Source: Acidobacteriaceae bacterium (GTDB lineage: Bacteria; Acidobacteriota; Terriglobia; Bryobacterales; Bryobacteraceae). From it: 40,385 bases of DNA. Position numbers and translations under genes: made by a program. The notes under the pieces were generated by a model that ran no database searches, was not told the origin of the DNA, and was given only the letters and a program-made list of their open reading frames with translations. The stretch covers positions 1 to 40,385 of the forward strand of contig CAJCIT010000181.1 of assembly GCA_903970405.1 (NCBI GenBank), in the 5' to 3' direction. Below are positions 6,720-15,442 of this stretch, piece after piece (the stretch's first letter is position 1; every line of letters starts with the position of its first letter).

Positions 6720-7643
6720 CTAGCGTCGAAGCTGTGAGGTAACCACCGCGTAGATGCGGTCCAGGTCATCCTGAGAGTAGTATTCAATCTCCAATCGCCC
6801 GGAAGTCTCTGAGCGCGCAATCAAACGGACCTTGGTGCCCAGGGCCATCGCCATCTCATCGAGCGCCGCCCGAATATTGGCATCAAGCGGCGGCGGTTCA
6901 GGTTTTTCGGCCACTGGAGCGGGGGGAGCGGTCATGCGCTTCACCAGTGCTTCCGTCTCCCTCACAGAGAGGCCGTTCTCCTGGATTCGCCGGCAGGTAT
7001 CGAATTGTAATTGAGCATCTGTTACATTCAGGAGAGCCCGTGCATGGCCCACCGAGATTTGCCCCGCCGCGAGCGCATCCAGCACAGGCTCTGTCAGCCG
7101 GAGCAATCGAAGGAAATTCGCGATTGTCGATCGGTCTTTCCCTGTCCGTTCGGCGATCTGTTCATGGCTTAAATGGTAGGAGTCAACCAGCTCTTTGAAT
7201 GCCCTCGCCGTGTCCACCGCGTTTAAATCCGCTCGCTGAATGTTTTCTATGAGTGCCAGTTCAAGAATTCGATCCGAGTCGACGTGGCGAACGTAAACGG
7301 GAATCTCGGTTAACCCCGCGATCTGGGCGGCGCGCCACCGGCGCTCCCCGGCGATGAGGACGTAGTGGCCGTTATCGGCCGCCTGCACCGTGATGGGCTG
7401 AATGATACCGTTGGCGCGAATCGACTGCGCCAGTTCGTTGAGCTTCTCCGGATCGAAGTCCGTTCGGGGTTGATTTGGGTTGGGCCGAATCGCACTAATT
7501 GGAAGGACGTTTGCATCTAACGTAGGAGGCTCGGTTGGAGGAGCAGTAGGGTCAGGCCGGGGAAGTGCGGCGGAACGGGGAGGAAGCAGGGTGGAGAGGC
7601 CGCGCCCAAGCGCCTTACGCGGTGGTTCTGGACTTTTGTTCAT
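6720..7643 (-). CDS. parB: Chromosome partitioning protein ParB
   Basis: A 307-residue CTP-dependent clamp that loads at parS and spreads along DNA. The N-terminus KALGRGLSTLLP is the conserved ParA-contact peptide. The CTP-binding part contains NPNQPR and GERRWRA (99-105), followed by ENIQRADLN (133-141). The helix-turn-helix that reads parS follows at about 158-184 (LSHEQIAERTGKDRSTIANF). The C-terminal dimer domain ends in EIEYYSQDDLDRIYAVV. The gene starts inside parA (29-bp overlap), so both are translated from one message. Two matching parS sites lie upstream of parA. Confidence 0.97.
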   Translation of the reverse strand: MNKSPEPPRKALGRGLSTLLPPRSAALPRPDPTAPPTEPPTLDANVLPISAIRPNPNQPRTDFDPEKLNELAQSIRANGIIQPITVQAADNGHYVLIAGERRWRAAQIAGLTEIPVYVRHVDSDRILELALIENIQRADLNAVDTARAFKELVDSYHLSHEQIAERTGKDRSTIANFLRLLRLTEPVLDALAAGQISVGHARALLNVTDAQLQFDTCRRIQENGLSVRETEALVKRMTAPPAPVAEKPEPPPLDANIRAALDEMAMALGTKVRLIARSETSGRLEIEYYSQDDLDRIYAVVTSQLRR

Positions 7644-8397
7644 GGTTGAGAACCTCTTTAGCTAGTTGGATATAGCTCTCGGCACCGCGTGACCGGGGAT
7701 CGTAAGCGATGATCGGTTGCCCGAAACTGGGCGCTTCCGCTAGCCGAACGCTTCTAGGAATCACAGTATGAAAAACGTCACGCCCAAAGAACTCCCTGAG
7801 GTCGGTTTCGACTTGGCGGGTGAGGTTCGTTCTGTCATCGTACATGGTCAGAAGGACCCCCTCGATCTCCAATGGTTGATTGAAGGCTTCTCGGACTCGT
7901 TCGATGGTGTCCATGAGTTGGGAAATCCCCTCGAGGGCGAAGAACTCACATTGGATGGGAACGAGGACGGAGTCTGACGCGACAAGGGCGTTGAGCGTGA
8001 GCAGGTCGAGCGCGGGCGGGCAGTCGATGAGGATGTAGTCGAACTCACCTCTGATGGATTCAATTGCCCGGCGCAGGACCAACTCCCGGTCTTCCACGCC
8101 AACAAGATCAAGGTTTCCTGCGACCAGATTCTTATCCGCCGGGATCAGCGACAAGCCGTCATAAGCGCCGGGCTGGATCGCTTCGTTAATTGGCGAGCCT
8201 CCGATCAGAACATTGTAGATGGTGGTCATACCCTCGGTCTTGGCGATACCCAGGCCGGTGGTGGAATTTCCTTGCGGATCTGAGTCGATCAAAAGTACCC
8301 GCAGTTCGCTGGCAGCCAGAGATGCAGCGAGATTGATGGCGGTCGTTGTTTTGCCTACGCCGCCTTTTTGATTTGCGATGGATATGACGCGTGCCAA
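7615..8397 (-). CDS. parA: Chromosome partitioning ATPase ParA (Soj)
   Basis: A 260-residue Walker-type ATPase that forms the DNA-bound gradient moving ParB-parS complexes. It starts MARVISIANQKGGVGKTTTA with the deviant Walker A motif (K11-GGVGKT) and continues LLIDSDPQGN (Walker A') and DYILIDCPPAL (Walker B). The short N-terminus without a helix-turn-helix is that of chromosomal ParA/Soj, not the plasmid P1 type. parB follows with overlapping ends. Upstream are two parS sites and mnmG, the usual neighbourhood of the chromosomal par locus. Confidence 0.97.
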   Translation of the reverse strand: MARVISIANQKGGVGKTTTAINLAASLAASELRVLLIDSDPQGNSTTGLGIAKTEGMTTIYNVLIGGSPINEAIQPGAYDGLSLIPADKNLVAGNLDLVGVEDRELVLRRAIESIRGEFDYILIDCPPALDLLTLNALVASDSVLVPIQCEFFALEGISQLMDTIERVREAFNQPLEIEGVLLTMYDDRTNLTRQVETDLREFFGRDVFHTVIPRSVRLAEAPSFGQPIIAYDPRSRGAESYIQLAKEVLNHEQKSRTTA

Positions 8398-8559
8398 AGA
8401 GAGTTCCCTGACCCGCCTCGCGGAAAATGACTTGGCGAACGGGCGCTTTGCTCGGGTTTGAGTTTCAGTGAATGACTCGCTGTGGGGGAAGGCAGCTAGG
8501 TTCGCCTGATGCTATCACGAATAGACTCGATTCGGCACCGGGTTCTGCGAGTTCTCCGC

Positions 8560-8573
8560 GTTTCACGTGAAAC
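8560..8573. promoter_or_regulatory. parS: parS centromere-like site 1
   Basis: The perfect palindrome GTTTCACGTGAAAC is the core of the widely conserved bacterial parS site. It lies 163 bp upstream of parA and is the expected loading site for the ParB encoded here. Confidence 0.95.
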
Positions 8574-8617
8574 GGGATGCTTCAGCGGCATCCTAAATAG
8601 CGCAGCACGCCTGGGCA

Positions 8618-8637
8618 CGCCAATCTCCTGGTTGGCG
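8618..8637. repeat. Hairpin repeat, family 3, copy 1
   Basis: CGCCAATC-TCCT-GGTTGGCG can fold with eight pairs, one of them G-T. The same arms recur near 8738-8759 (imperfect), at 8863-8884 and at 25461-25478. Confidence 0.6.
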
Positions 8638-8762
8638 CTTTGCAGTGAGAAGTCTAAACGAGCAATTGGGCCCATCGACCGAAACCGCGTCGATCACCAG
8701 GGGGGGTCCGGATTTTCAAGGGGTTGTAGGACCAAGACGCCAATCAGGAGATTACCGTTCCC

Positions 8763-8776
8763 GTTTCACGTGAAAC
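8763..8776. promoter_or_regulatory. parS: parS centromere-like site 2
   Basis: A second identical GTTTCACGTGAAAC palindrome, 203 bp from the first. Paired parS sites next to parAB support this being the chromosomal partition locus. Confidence 0.95.
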
Positions 8777-8862
8777 CCCGACGCCATGACGGTTCCGCCC
8801 AACTCCTTCCGCATCGCCTCCCTCCGGAGACACGATTGCCCCTGGAAGGAGCGTCGGGCAAG

Positions 8863-8884
8863 ACGCCAATCAAGAGATTGGCGT
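8863..8884. repeat. Hairpin repeat, family 3, copy 3, after mnmG
   Basis: ACGCCAATC-AAGA-GATTGGCGT has nine perfect pairs and a four-base loop. It ends 17 bp beyond the mnmG stop, where a transcript end would be expected, but no T-run follows on the mnmG strand, so it is not a standard intrinsic terminator. Confidence 0.6.
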
Positions 8885-8901
8885 TCCCAGGCGACAGACC
8901 C

Positions 8902-10863
8902 TTACAAACCAACCTCTTCCGTGATTGCCGCGCCCATCGTCAGATACACATCTAAGATCGCGATCGCGGCGGGCGTCACTCCGGGAATCCGCTTGGCCTG
9001 CCCCAGCGTCTCCGGCCGCACCCGACTCAACTTCTGCCGCACTTCCGTGGACAGCCCCGGAATCCCGGAATACACAAAGTCACCAGGGATCGCACGTCCC
9101 TCCGAATCCTCCAACCGGGCCACCTGCCGCCTTTGCTGCACCAAGTAACCCGCGTACTTCAGCTCGGTTTCGACGGTTGCCAACACGCCATGCGACAACT
9201 CCTCGCCAACATGCCCCTGAATCCACTGCGCTAGTTGGTTAATCGACGCCTCCGGACGCCGCAGCCAGACCGACAACTGCGGATTATCCTCCGACGATGC
9301 AATACCGATCTCGGCGGCAACAGCCATCGCACGGGTCTTCTCCAAGAGTGCCCGGATTCTCTCCTTCTGACTCTGCTTCCGCTCAAACGCTGCCCACCGC
9401 TCATTCCCAACCAGCCCCAACTTCCGGCCCAAGGGCGTCAATCGCTCATCGGCATTATCGATCCTAAGATGTAGCCTGAATTCCGCGCGCGACGTGAACA
9501 TGCGGTATGGTTCATCAGCTCCCTTGCTGATCAGGTCGTCAATCAGAATGCCCGTATACCCCTCATTCCGCGCGATTTGAAACTCGCCACATCCCAAAAC
9601 TCGCCGAGCCGCATTCAACCCCGCCACCAGACCCTGGCAGCCCGCCTCCTCATAGCCCGACGTCCCATTAATCTGGCCCGCAAGGAACAGTCCCCGCACG
9701 CTCTTCACCTCAAGCCAGTGCGTTAGCTCCCGCGGATCGATTGCGTCGTACTCAATCGCGTAGCCCGGGCGAATCATCTCCGCCTCTTCCAGCCCGGGCA
9801 CCGAGGCAATCATCGCCGTCTGTACATCGATCGGCATGCTGGTGGACATCCCGTTCACATAGACTTCATGCGTATCCAGCCCTTCCGGCTCCAGGAAAAT
9901 CTGGTGCCGCTTCTTATCCGGAAATTTCACGATCTTGTCTTCAATGGAAGGGCAATACCGCGGCCCCACGCCTTCAATCTGCCCGCTGTACAACGGTGAC
10001 CGCGCCACGCTCTCGCTCAAGATCCGGTGCGTCTCGTCCGTTGTATACGCCAAATGACAAGAGATCTGCTCCCGCTCAATCCGCCGGGTCAGGAATGAGA
10101 ACGGCGTCGGCTCCTTATCTCCCGGCTGCGGCGCCAGTTGGTCCCAATGAATTGTCCGGCCGTCGAGCCGCGGCGGCGTTCCCGTCTTCAACCGCGTCCA
10201 AGCCAAATCCAGGTGCCGCAACTGTTCGCCCAGAAAATTCGACGGCGCTTCGCCATTCCGCCCGCAACCATACTTCGTCTCACCTACATGCGCCAGGCCG
10301 TTCAGGAATGTGCCGGTAGTGATGACAGTCGCTTCCGCCAGCAACTCCCGCCCGTCGCGGAGTCGAACGCCCTCAATCCAGCGCCCAGCGTCTGCTCCAC
10401 TCCCGTCACCCCGCCGAATCAGCAACTCGGCCACTTCCGCCTGAAGAATCCGCAGATTCGGCTCCTGCTCCAGCCACTCCCGCATCCTGGTGCGATACTG
10501 CTTCTTGTCGCACTGCGCTCGGGGTGACCACACCGCCGGACCGCGGCTGGTATTGAGCAGCCGGAATTGGATACCCACCGCATCCGTCAGCTCACCCATC
10601 ACGCCACCTAACGCATCGATTTCCCGCACGATATGACCCTTTGCAATGCCGCCAATCGCCGGATTGCAGGACATTTGCGCAATCAAATCGATATTCATCG
10701 TCACCATGGCGGTTCGAAGGCCCAGCCGTCCGCACGCCCGCGCCGCCTCACAGCCCGCATGGCCCGCACCCACCACGATCACGTCATAGCGCTTCCGCAC
10801 CGGTGCGCCCAGCATGCTGCTGGCTACCGACGCCCCGACCTTCTCTGTTGACTCAGACTGCAT
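8902..10863 (-). CDS. mnmG: tRNA uridine-5-carboxymethylaminomethyl modification enzyme MnmG (GidA)
   Basis: The FAD-binding partner of MnmE that modifies wobble uridine 34 of several tRNAs. The full length of about 653 residues is present. The N-terminus has the dinucleotide motif [16 protein letters not shown]. Then come the family hallmarks [55 protein letters not shown] and [14 protein letters not shown]. The second Cys motif region is [20 protein letters not shown], and [13 protein letters not shown] is near the end. An ATG at 10863 and a TTG at 10872 are both possible starts. It is divergent from purD with about 60 bp between them. parA lies downstream on the same strand. Confidence 0.97.
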   Translation of the reverse strand: MQSESTEKVGASVASSMLGAPVRKRYDVIVVGAGHAGCEAARACGRLGLRTAMVTMNIDLIAQMSCNPAIGGIAKGHIVREIDALGGVMGELTDAVGIQFRLLNTSRGPAVWSPRAQCDKKQYRTRMREWLEQEPNLRILQAEVAELLIRRGDGSGADAGRWIEGVRLRDGRELLAEATVITTGTFLNGLAHVGETKYGCGRNGEAPSNFLGEQLRHLDLAWTRLKTGTPPRLDGRTIHWDQLAPQPGDKEPTPFSFLTRRIEREQISCHLAYTTDETHRILSESVARSPLYSGQIEGVGPRYCPSIEDKIVKFPDKKRHQIFLEPEGLDTHEVYVNGMSTSMPIDVQTAMIASVPGLEEAEMIRPGYAIEYDAIDPRELTHWLEVKSVRGLFLAGQINGTSGYEEAGCQGLVAGLNAARRVLGCGEFQIARNEGYTGILIDDLISKGADEPYRMFTSRAEFRLHLRIDNADERLTPLGRKLGLVGNERWAAFERKQSQKERIRALLEKTRAMAVAAEIGIASSEDNPQLSVWLRRPEASINQLAQWIQGHVGEELSHGVLATVETELKYAGYLVQQRRQVARLEDSEGRAIPGDFVYSGIPGLSTEVRQKLSRVRPETLGQAKRIPGVTPAAIAILDVYLTMGAAITEEVGL

Positions 10864-10921
10864 AAGACTCAACTCACACTAACCACCCATTCGTTATTCT
10901 AAGGTGGGAATTCGTTCACCC

Positions 10922-12178
10922 GTGAAAATAATGATCATCGGCGGCGGTGGCCGCGAGCATGCCTTGGCGTGGCGTCTTCGCCAGGAACCCGGCGTCACCG
11001 CGGTGATTGCCTGCCCCGGCAATCCCGGCATCAGCCAAATTGGCCGCACATTTCCGATGCCCATAGATCTTGGGTCCTACGCTGACCTCGCCGAGCGCGA
11101 ACAGGTCCAACTCACCGTCGTCGGACCTGAAGCGCCCCTCGTCGCTGGGATCGTAGACCGCTTCACCGCTCGCCGACTGCCCATTGTCGGCCCTACGCAA
11201 GCGGCTGCCCGTCTGGAAGGTAGTAAGATTTTCGCCAAGGAATTCTTCACCCGCGCCAACATCCCCACCGCCAGGTCAATCCAGGTTGACTCCGCCGTCA
11301 AAGCCCTCGACGCGTTGAAGCACTTCCCACTCCCCGTCGTCATCAAAGCAGACGGTCTTGCTGCCGGCAAAGGCGTCATCGTCGCCCAGACTCCCGCCGA
11401 GGCCGAAGACGCAGTCTTGAAACTTGGCCCCGCGCTTGTGATCGAGGAATTCCTGGAAGGCGAGGAGGTCAGCTTCATTGCCGTCAGTAACGGCAGCGAG
11501 CTGTTCCCTCTTGAAGCCAGCCAGGATCACAAGCGCCTTGACAATGACGACTTTGGACCGAACACCGGAGGAATGGGCGCCTATTGTGACGGACGCATCG
11601 TCACCTCGGCCGAAGCCGACATCATCATGGACTGCATCATGCTTCCGGCCATCCGCCGCATGGCCGTCGAAGGCACGCCCTTTACGGGCTTCCTCTACGC
11701 CGGTCTTATGATGACTGCCGCCGGACCCAAAGTCCTTGAGTTCAATGTGCGCTTGGGAGATCCCGAAACACAGGTCCTGATGCACCGATTCACTGCTGGT
11801 TTCCTTGATCTTTTGCAGCTTTCTGCGGGAATCATCACCATTCCCGCATTTTCCCTAAGGACTAGCATCCGATCTGAGCCCTCCGTCTGTGTGGTCGCGG
11901 CGTCGGCTGGTTATCCGGAAAAGCCCCGCACGGGAGACCCCATCACGGGAATCGAAGCAGCGGAGTCCCTTGGCGCAACGGTTTTTCACGCCGGCACCAC
12001 GGACGCAGGCGGCACACTGAGCACCGCGGGCGGACGCGTTCTCGGCATCACGGCTTCCGGCCCCACGCTTCAAGCGGCAATCGACGCAACTTATGCAGCC
12101 GTCTCTCAGATCCACTTTACCGGCATGCACGTCCGCCATGACATCGCCCGTAAAGGCCTCAAGCGCTGGCTCACGTAA
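10922..12178 (+). CDS. purD: Phosphoribosylamine-glycine ligase (GAR synthetase)
   Basis: The second step of purine synthesis: ATP-dependent joining of glycine to phosphoribosylamine. The protein starts MKIMIIGGGGREHALAWRL (GTG at 10922), the standard PurD start; the frame is open six codons further up to a GTG at 10904. The ATP-grasp domain shows VVIKADGLAAGKGVIVA, the family signature KRLDNDDFGPNTGGMGAY, and GFLYAGLMMTAAGPKVLEFN followed by RLGDPETQ. At 418 residues the length is normal. It stands alone, with no other pur genes in the window. Confidence 0.97.
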   Translation: MKIMIIGGGGREHALAWRLRQEPGVTAVIACPGNPGISQIGRTFPMPIDLGSYADLAEREQVQLTVVGPEAPLVAGIVDRFTARRLPIVGPTQAAARLEGSKIFAKEFFTRANIPTARSIQVDSAVKALDALKHFPLPVVIKADGLAAGKGVIVAQTPAEAEDAVLKLGPALVIEEFLEGEEVSFIAVSNGSELFPLEASQDHKRLDNDDFGPNTGGMGAYCDGRIVTSAEADIIMDCIMLPAIRRMAVEGTPFTGFLYAGLMMTAAGPKVLEFNVRLGDPETQVLMHRFTAGFLDLLQLSAGIITIPAFSLRTSIRSEPSVCVVAASAGYPEKPRTGDPITGIEAAESLGATVFHAGTTDAGGTLSTAGGRVLGITASGPTLQAAIDATYAAVSQIHFTGMHVRHDIARKGLKRWLT

Positions 12179-12381
12179 ACGTGTGGGGCCGCTGTGAACA
12201 CTGACCGCCTCAGTTCTTACGGCTTGGTCCGGCTTCGCCCCGCGCACCACGGCGACTTATCGCATCGGACGGAAGCAACGGCCGCGCCGGAAGCCAGCGA
12301 AACCTCCCTCCTCCCGGTGTTTTCCGGAGTGCCGCGATAACGGCTTTCGGCATTGGCGAAATCACCACAACTAACTTGTAG

Positions 12382-12684
12382 AACGAACCCCCCCAACTGA
12401 AAAGAGAAACGCAAAGGGAACAGGCGGACTGGTCCGGGGAATTCGTCGTTCTTCTCACTCAGCGCATGCCGGCCGGCTTGCGAAATCCAGGTAACGCAGC
12501 TCAGCATTGGGAGGCGTCGTCGCGCCGCATTTGGGAGGAACTCGGCTTTATCGAACCCGTGCCACCTGAAGAGGCCCTTCGGCGCACAATCGCCGCCGAC
12601 CGCGAAGCTCGCACCCTTTTGCCTCTTACATCCCTCGACTACACCGCCGAAGACCAGGCCCTCCGTCATCGATCGGCCCCTTAG
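12382..12684 (+). pseudogene. 3' remnant of a sugar-nucleotide epimerase-like gene
   Basis: An open frame after a TAG at 12379-12381 reads ADWSGEFVVLLTQRMPAGLR, then NPGNAAQHWEASSRRIWEEL and GFIEPVPPEEALRRTIAADR. This is the C-terminal end of NAD-dependent epimerase/dehydratase proteins, where the last helices carry 'RIREELGY.EPV...EALRRTI'. The Rossmann fold and catalytic YxxxK part are missing. The 200 bases upstream, back to purD, contain only broken frames that I could not assign. It is probably a decayed gene rather than an active short protein. The ATG at 12466 would give a 72-residue peptide if expressed. Confidence 0.55.
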
Positions 12685-12690
12685 CTCTTT

Positions 12691-13818
12691 TCAAGGCAAG
12701 CGCGCCGCCGAGTCCATAACCACGGGACCGCCGAAGATGGCTTCAACGCCAAGCGCGGCATCCAGCGACGGCAGTCCCTCCACAGGTTGAAACGAGAGCG
12801 CTTCGGCTGGAACTGAGAACTTCAACGCGGTCTTCCGCAGTGCCGAGGACGCCTCCGGGCTCAGCGAGTAGACATTGACAATCGCTGCTTCCCGAAAGTC
12901 GGCGGAAGCGCCTTCCGCGTTCTTGCGCAGACGGTTCAGCGCAGCCGTTGCATCGTCCAGGTACGGTCCGAAGCCTAACTGAAGACCGGTGAACACAGCC
13001 TTCTGTCTGCCCGCGAGCACGGTAACCCGTGCCTCGGGGAACACGCGCACCGATGGCGATCCGTCTGTCAGCCGCGCGACGGCTTCACACGCAGCCATGC
13101 TGTCGCCAGCTTGTCTCTGCGACTGAACAATGTTGACCGAGGCCTTCCGGAAGGCAGACGCCACCTGCGCCAGCGACCCGCGGTAATCGCTGAGCGAATC
13201 CAGCAGACAGGTGACGCTGGCCACCTCCGACGGAGGCACTTTCGCCGCCGCCAAACTTTGCTCGAGCTTGTTCACCGATCCCGCCAGCGAATCGGCCCTT
13301 TGGCTAGCGAGAAAAGCGAGACCCCGAGGGTTCAACGAACGCCGCTCCGAAACCACAGATTCAATGACCACCTCAGAGGCATCGTCACCCAGCGCGCCCA
13401 CTTGGACAATCGTCAGAACCGGAAGGTTGAGCTTGCGCCCCGTAAAAAGATCGCTCATCACAGCTTGCACGCGGCGGGTGTCGCCGGCCCCTGAGACAAA
13501 GGCGCGCAGCTTAACTATGGAGGCGCCATGCGCATCGCGAATGATTTCATTCAGACAATCGCGAATCTGCGCCGCCAGCTTGCCACTGCGAAGCAACGGA
13601 CTGACGCGAAAGCTGAGAGACTCCACATCGGCGGCAAGCGCCACAGGAGGCTCCTTCGGGAGCGGCAAAATCTGAGGCTTCGGCTCCTCGTCTTTTCGAT
13701 GGCTTTGTGCCGCCGCGCCGCCCGAAGCCGACATCAGAACGGCCGCCACCCATAGGGCCGTCACGCACCGTCCTCTTGGCGTGCCCACCGGCGGTCTGCG
13801 ATGTGCGAAAGACGTCAC
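12691..13818 (-). CDS. Secreted protein with two RidA/YjgF-like regions
   Basis: A 375-residue exported protein. The N-terminal stretch RGRCVTALWVAAVLMSASGGAAA acts as a signal peptide. Two regions resemble the RidA fold. Residues about 60-155 (IRDCLNEIIRDAHGASIVKL, later LTIVQVGALGDDASEVVIES) have the order 'one helix, GAS, then VQV..L...V.IE'. Residues about 275-370 (FTGLQLGFGPYLDDATAALN, then SFQPVEGLPSLDAALGVEAI) have the same order. RidA proteins hydrolyse reactive enamines or imines. I do not see the catalytic Arg placed convincingly in either region, so activity is uncertain. It is divergent from pdxR, the PLP regulator, and reactive PLP intermediates are the classical RidA substrate, which makes the pairing suggestive but not proven. 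Confidence 0.55.
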   Translation of the reverse strand: MTSFAHRRPPVGTPRGRCVTALWVAAVLMSASGGAAAQSHRKDEEPKPQILPLPKEPPVALAADVESLSFRVSPLLRSGKLAAQIRDCLNEIIRDAHGASIVKLRAFVSGAGDTRRVQAVMSDLFTGRKLNLPVLTIVQVGALGDDASEVVIESVVSERRSLNPRGLAFLASQRADSLAGSVNKLEQSLAAAKVPPSEVASVTCLLDSLSDYRGSLAQVASAFRKASVNIVQSQRQAGDSMAACEAVARLTDGSPSVRVFPEARVTVLAGRQKAVFTGLQLGFGPYLDDATAALNRLRKNAEGASADFREAAIVNVYSLSPEASSALRKTALKFSVPAEALSFQPVEGLPSLDAALGVEAIFGGPVVMDSAARLP

Positions 13819-13888
13819 CCGAATTCAAGGGTACCGTGAGCCGCTTTACCCACGACAAACCGGCTCAATGGACTGCCACCTTGCCGTA

Positions 13889-13904
13889 ATGGATGACCAT
13901 CCAT
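13889..13904. promoter_or_regulatory. Palindromic operator candidate for PdxR
   Basis: ATGGATG-AC-CATCCAT, a perfect 7-bp inverted repeat, sits just before a TATAGT -10 element and the pdxR start, in the space shared with the divergent RidA-like gene. GntR/MocR regulators usually bind such sites near their own promoter. Confidence 0.55.
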
Positions 13905-13908
13905 TTGG

Positions 13909-13914
13909 TATAGT
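13909..13914 (+). promoter_or_regulatory. -10 element of pdxR; transcript may be leaderless
   Basis: TATAGT matches five of six consensus bases and ends seven bases before the GTG start of pdxR, so transcription would begin at or next to the start codon. No convincing -35 at normal spacing is seen; TTGCCG at 13881 is 22 bases away. Confidence 0.45.
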
Positions 13915-13920
13915 CAAGGG

Positions 13921-15405
13921 GTGCAAGCCGCCGACATTCAGCTCGATCCGGGCCGCGAAACGCCACTCTATCGGCAGCTTTCCGAGCAAATTGGCCGCCT
14001 CATCTCAACCGGCAATCTCCAAATGGGTGAGCGCTTGCCCGCCACGCGCGAATTGGCTGGCCTGCTTGGACTGAATCGGACCACCGTTTCCGCCGCATAT
14101 GAACTTCTGGAGACGAAGGGGCTCATCTCCGGCCAAGTCGGGCGGGGCAGTTTCGTGGCGGGGATCCCGCGATCCCAGCAGACCGACGCACCAAGGCACG
14201 CAATCGAGTGGACAGATCTCCTGCCCCCGGTTGAAGCTGTGGCAACGGCGTCGCCCTTCCCGATCGACGTGAGTTTTTCGAGTTCCAGGCCAATGCGCGA
14301 GGCCTTTCCCCTGGGTGCGTTTCGCAAAATTGCCCGTGAGGTGGTGGACGGACCGAAGGCGGGCGACATTCTGGAACTCGGGTCGCCGCTGGGCTACGCG
14401 CCGCTCCGGACGTATCTCCTGGAAGAGGCCCGCGCAGCCGGCTTGGCCCGGCCCGATGACGATCTTCTGATCACGAACGGGTGTCAACAGGCGCTTGACC
14501 TGCTGGCACGAGTGCTGTTAACAAAAGGCCGCCCGATTGCTGTCGAGGACCCGGTCTACCATGGCCTGTGGCAGGTGTTTGCCCGCGCCGGCGCGGAACT
14601 TGAGCCGGTGGCCGTGAACGAAGACGGCATCCATCTGGATTCTCTGGAACTGCTGCTGGAGCGGCGGCGTCCGCGAGTTCTGCTGGTAACCCCCAGCTTC
14701 CAAAACCCAACCGGCGCCACCATTCCCGCCGCGAATCGAAAACGCCTGATGGAACTGGCGCGGCGCTACGGAACTCTGGTCATTGAAAGCGACGTCTATA
14801 GCGACCTTCGCTATACAGGCCAATCCCTGCCGAGGCTGAAGCAGATGGATGAGAATGGCCAGGTGGCGTTACTGGGGAGCTACTCCAAGGTCTCGTTTCC
14901 CGGTCTCCGCGTGGGATGGGTTTTGGGACCACGGCCATTGATTGCGAGCCTTGCCGCGTACAAACAGATGAGCGACCTGCACTCTGACCAGTTAGCGCAG
15001 GCAGTCCTCCTGCGGTTCGCCGAATCGGGCGAGCTGAAGAAGCATGTGGACCAGACGCGGGCCGCCGGAAGGAAGCGTTTGGCGGCGGTGTTACGGGCCT
15101 GCGGTGACTCTCTGCCCGCCGGCGTGCGGTATTCCCGGCCCGAAGGAGGCATGAGCCTCTGGTTGGAGCTCCCCTCGCCTTTGCGCGCGCAGGAGGTCCT
15201 TTTGCGCGCCCAGGAGCACGGTGTCGATTTCCTGCCGGGGAGCTACTTCTCTCCGGGCCGGCCGCACAGCCGCGGCTTACGGCTGAGCTTCGGCGGCTTA
15301 ACGCCGGAACAGATCGAACGCGGCATTCACATTCTCAGCAAAGTGATCGAAAACGAAATGGGTGTTGCCGCCAGAAGTCCGGAGCCGATGGTGGCGCTGG
15401 TTTGA
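13921..15405 (+). CDS. pdxR: PdxR-type MocR/GntR regulator with aminotransferase-like domain
   Basis: A 494-residue regulator of the MocR family. The N-terminal winged helix (about 10-78) reads [20 protein letters not shown], then [20 protein letters not shown] and [21 protein letters not shown]. After a linker comes a fold-type I aminotransferase domain with [31 protein letters not shown] and the PLP-binding lysine K323 in [15 protein letters not shown], followed by RGLRLSFGG. PdxR members sense PLP and control pdxST. Here pdxS follows after 37 bp and pdxT directly after that, strongly supporting this role. The GTG start lies right behind a -10 element, so its AAGGG can hardly serve as a ribosome binding site. 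Confidence 0.9.
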   Translation: MQAADIQLDPGRETPLYRQLSEQIGRLISTGNLQMGERLPATRELAGLLGLNRTTVSAAYELLETKGLISGQVGRGSFVAGIPRSQQTDAPRHAIEWTDLLPPVEAVATASPFPIDVSFSSSRPMREAFPLGAFRKIAREVVDGPKAGDILELGSPLGYAPLRTYLLEEARAAGLARPDDDLLITNGCQQALDLLARVLLTKGRPIAVEDPVYHGLWQVFARAGAELEPVAVNEDGIHLDSLELLLERRRPRVLLVTPSFQNPTGATIPAANRKRLMELARRYGTLVIESDVYSDLRYTGQSLPRLKQMDENGQVALLGSYSKVSFPGLRVGWVLGPRPLIASLAAYKQMSDLHSDQLAQAVLLRFAESGELKKHVDQTRAAGRKRLAAVLRACGDSLPAGVRYSRPEGGMSLWLELPSPLRAQEVLLRAQEHGVDFLPGSYFSPGRPHSRGLRLSFGGLTPEQIERGIHILSKVIENEMGVAARSPEPMVALV

Positions 15406-15442
15406 AATTGTTGAACTCAGACGACAGTTAAGGAGAACCGTA

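Larger units (their letters stand above)
8398..8901. other. parA-mnmG intergenic region: parS sites and hairpins, no rsmG
   Basis: A 504-bp gap without a credible gene. It holds two parS palindromes (8560-8573 and 8763-8776) and three hairpins of repeat family 3 (8618-8637, about 8738-8759 and 8863-8884). In many bacteria rsmG sits between mnmG and parA; no trace of it is seen here. I found no clear DnaA-box cluster. Confidence 0.7.

Noticed and set aside
8398-8901. Replication origin next to mnmG/parAB
   Set aside because: The neighbourhood would allow it, but I saw no cluster of DnaA boxes, no AT-rich unwinding stretch and no dnaA gene.
12217-12669. 150-codon frame on the minus strand after purD
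   Set aside because: It is antisense to the epimerase remnant, which has clear family residues on the plus strand.
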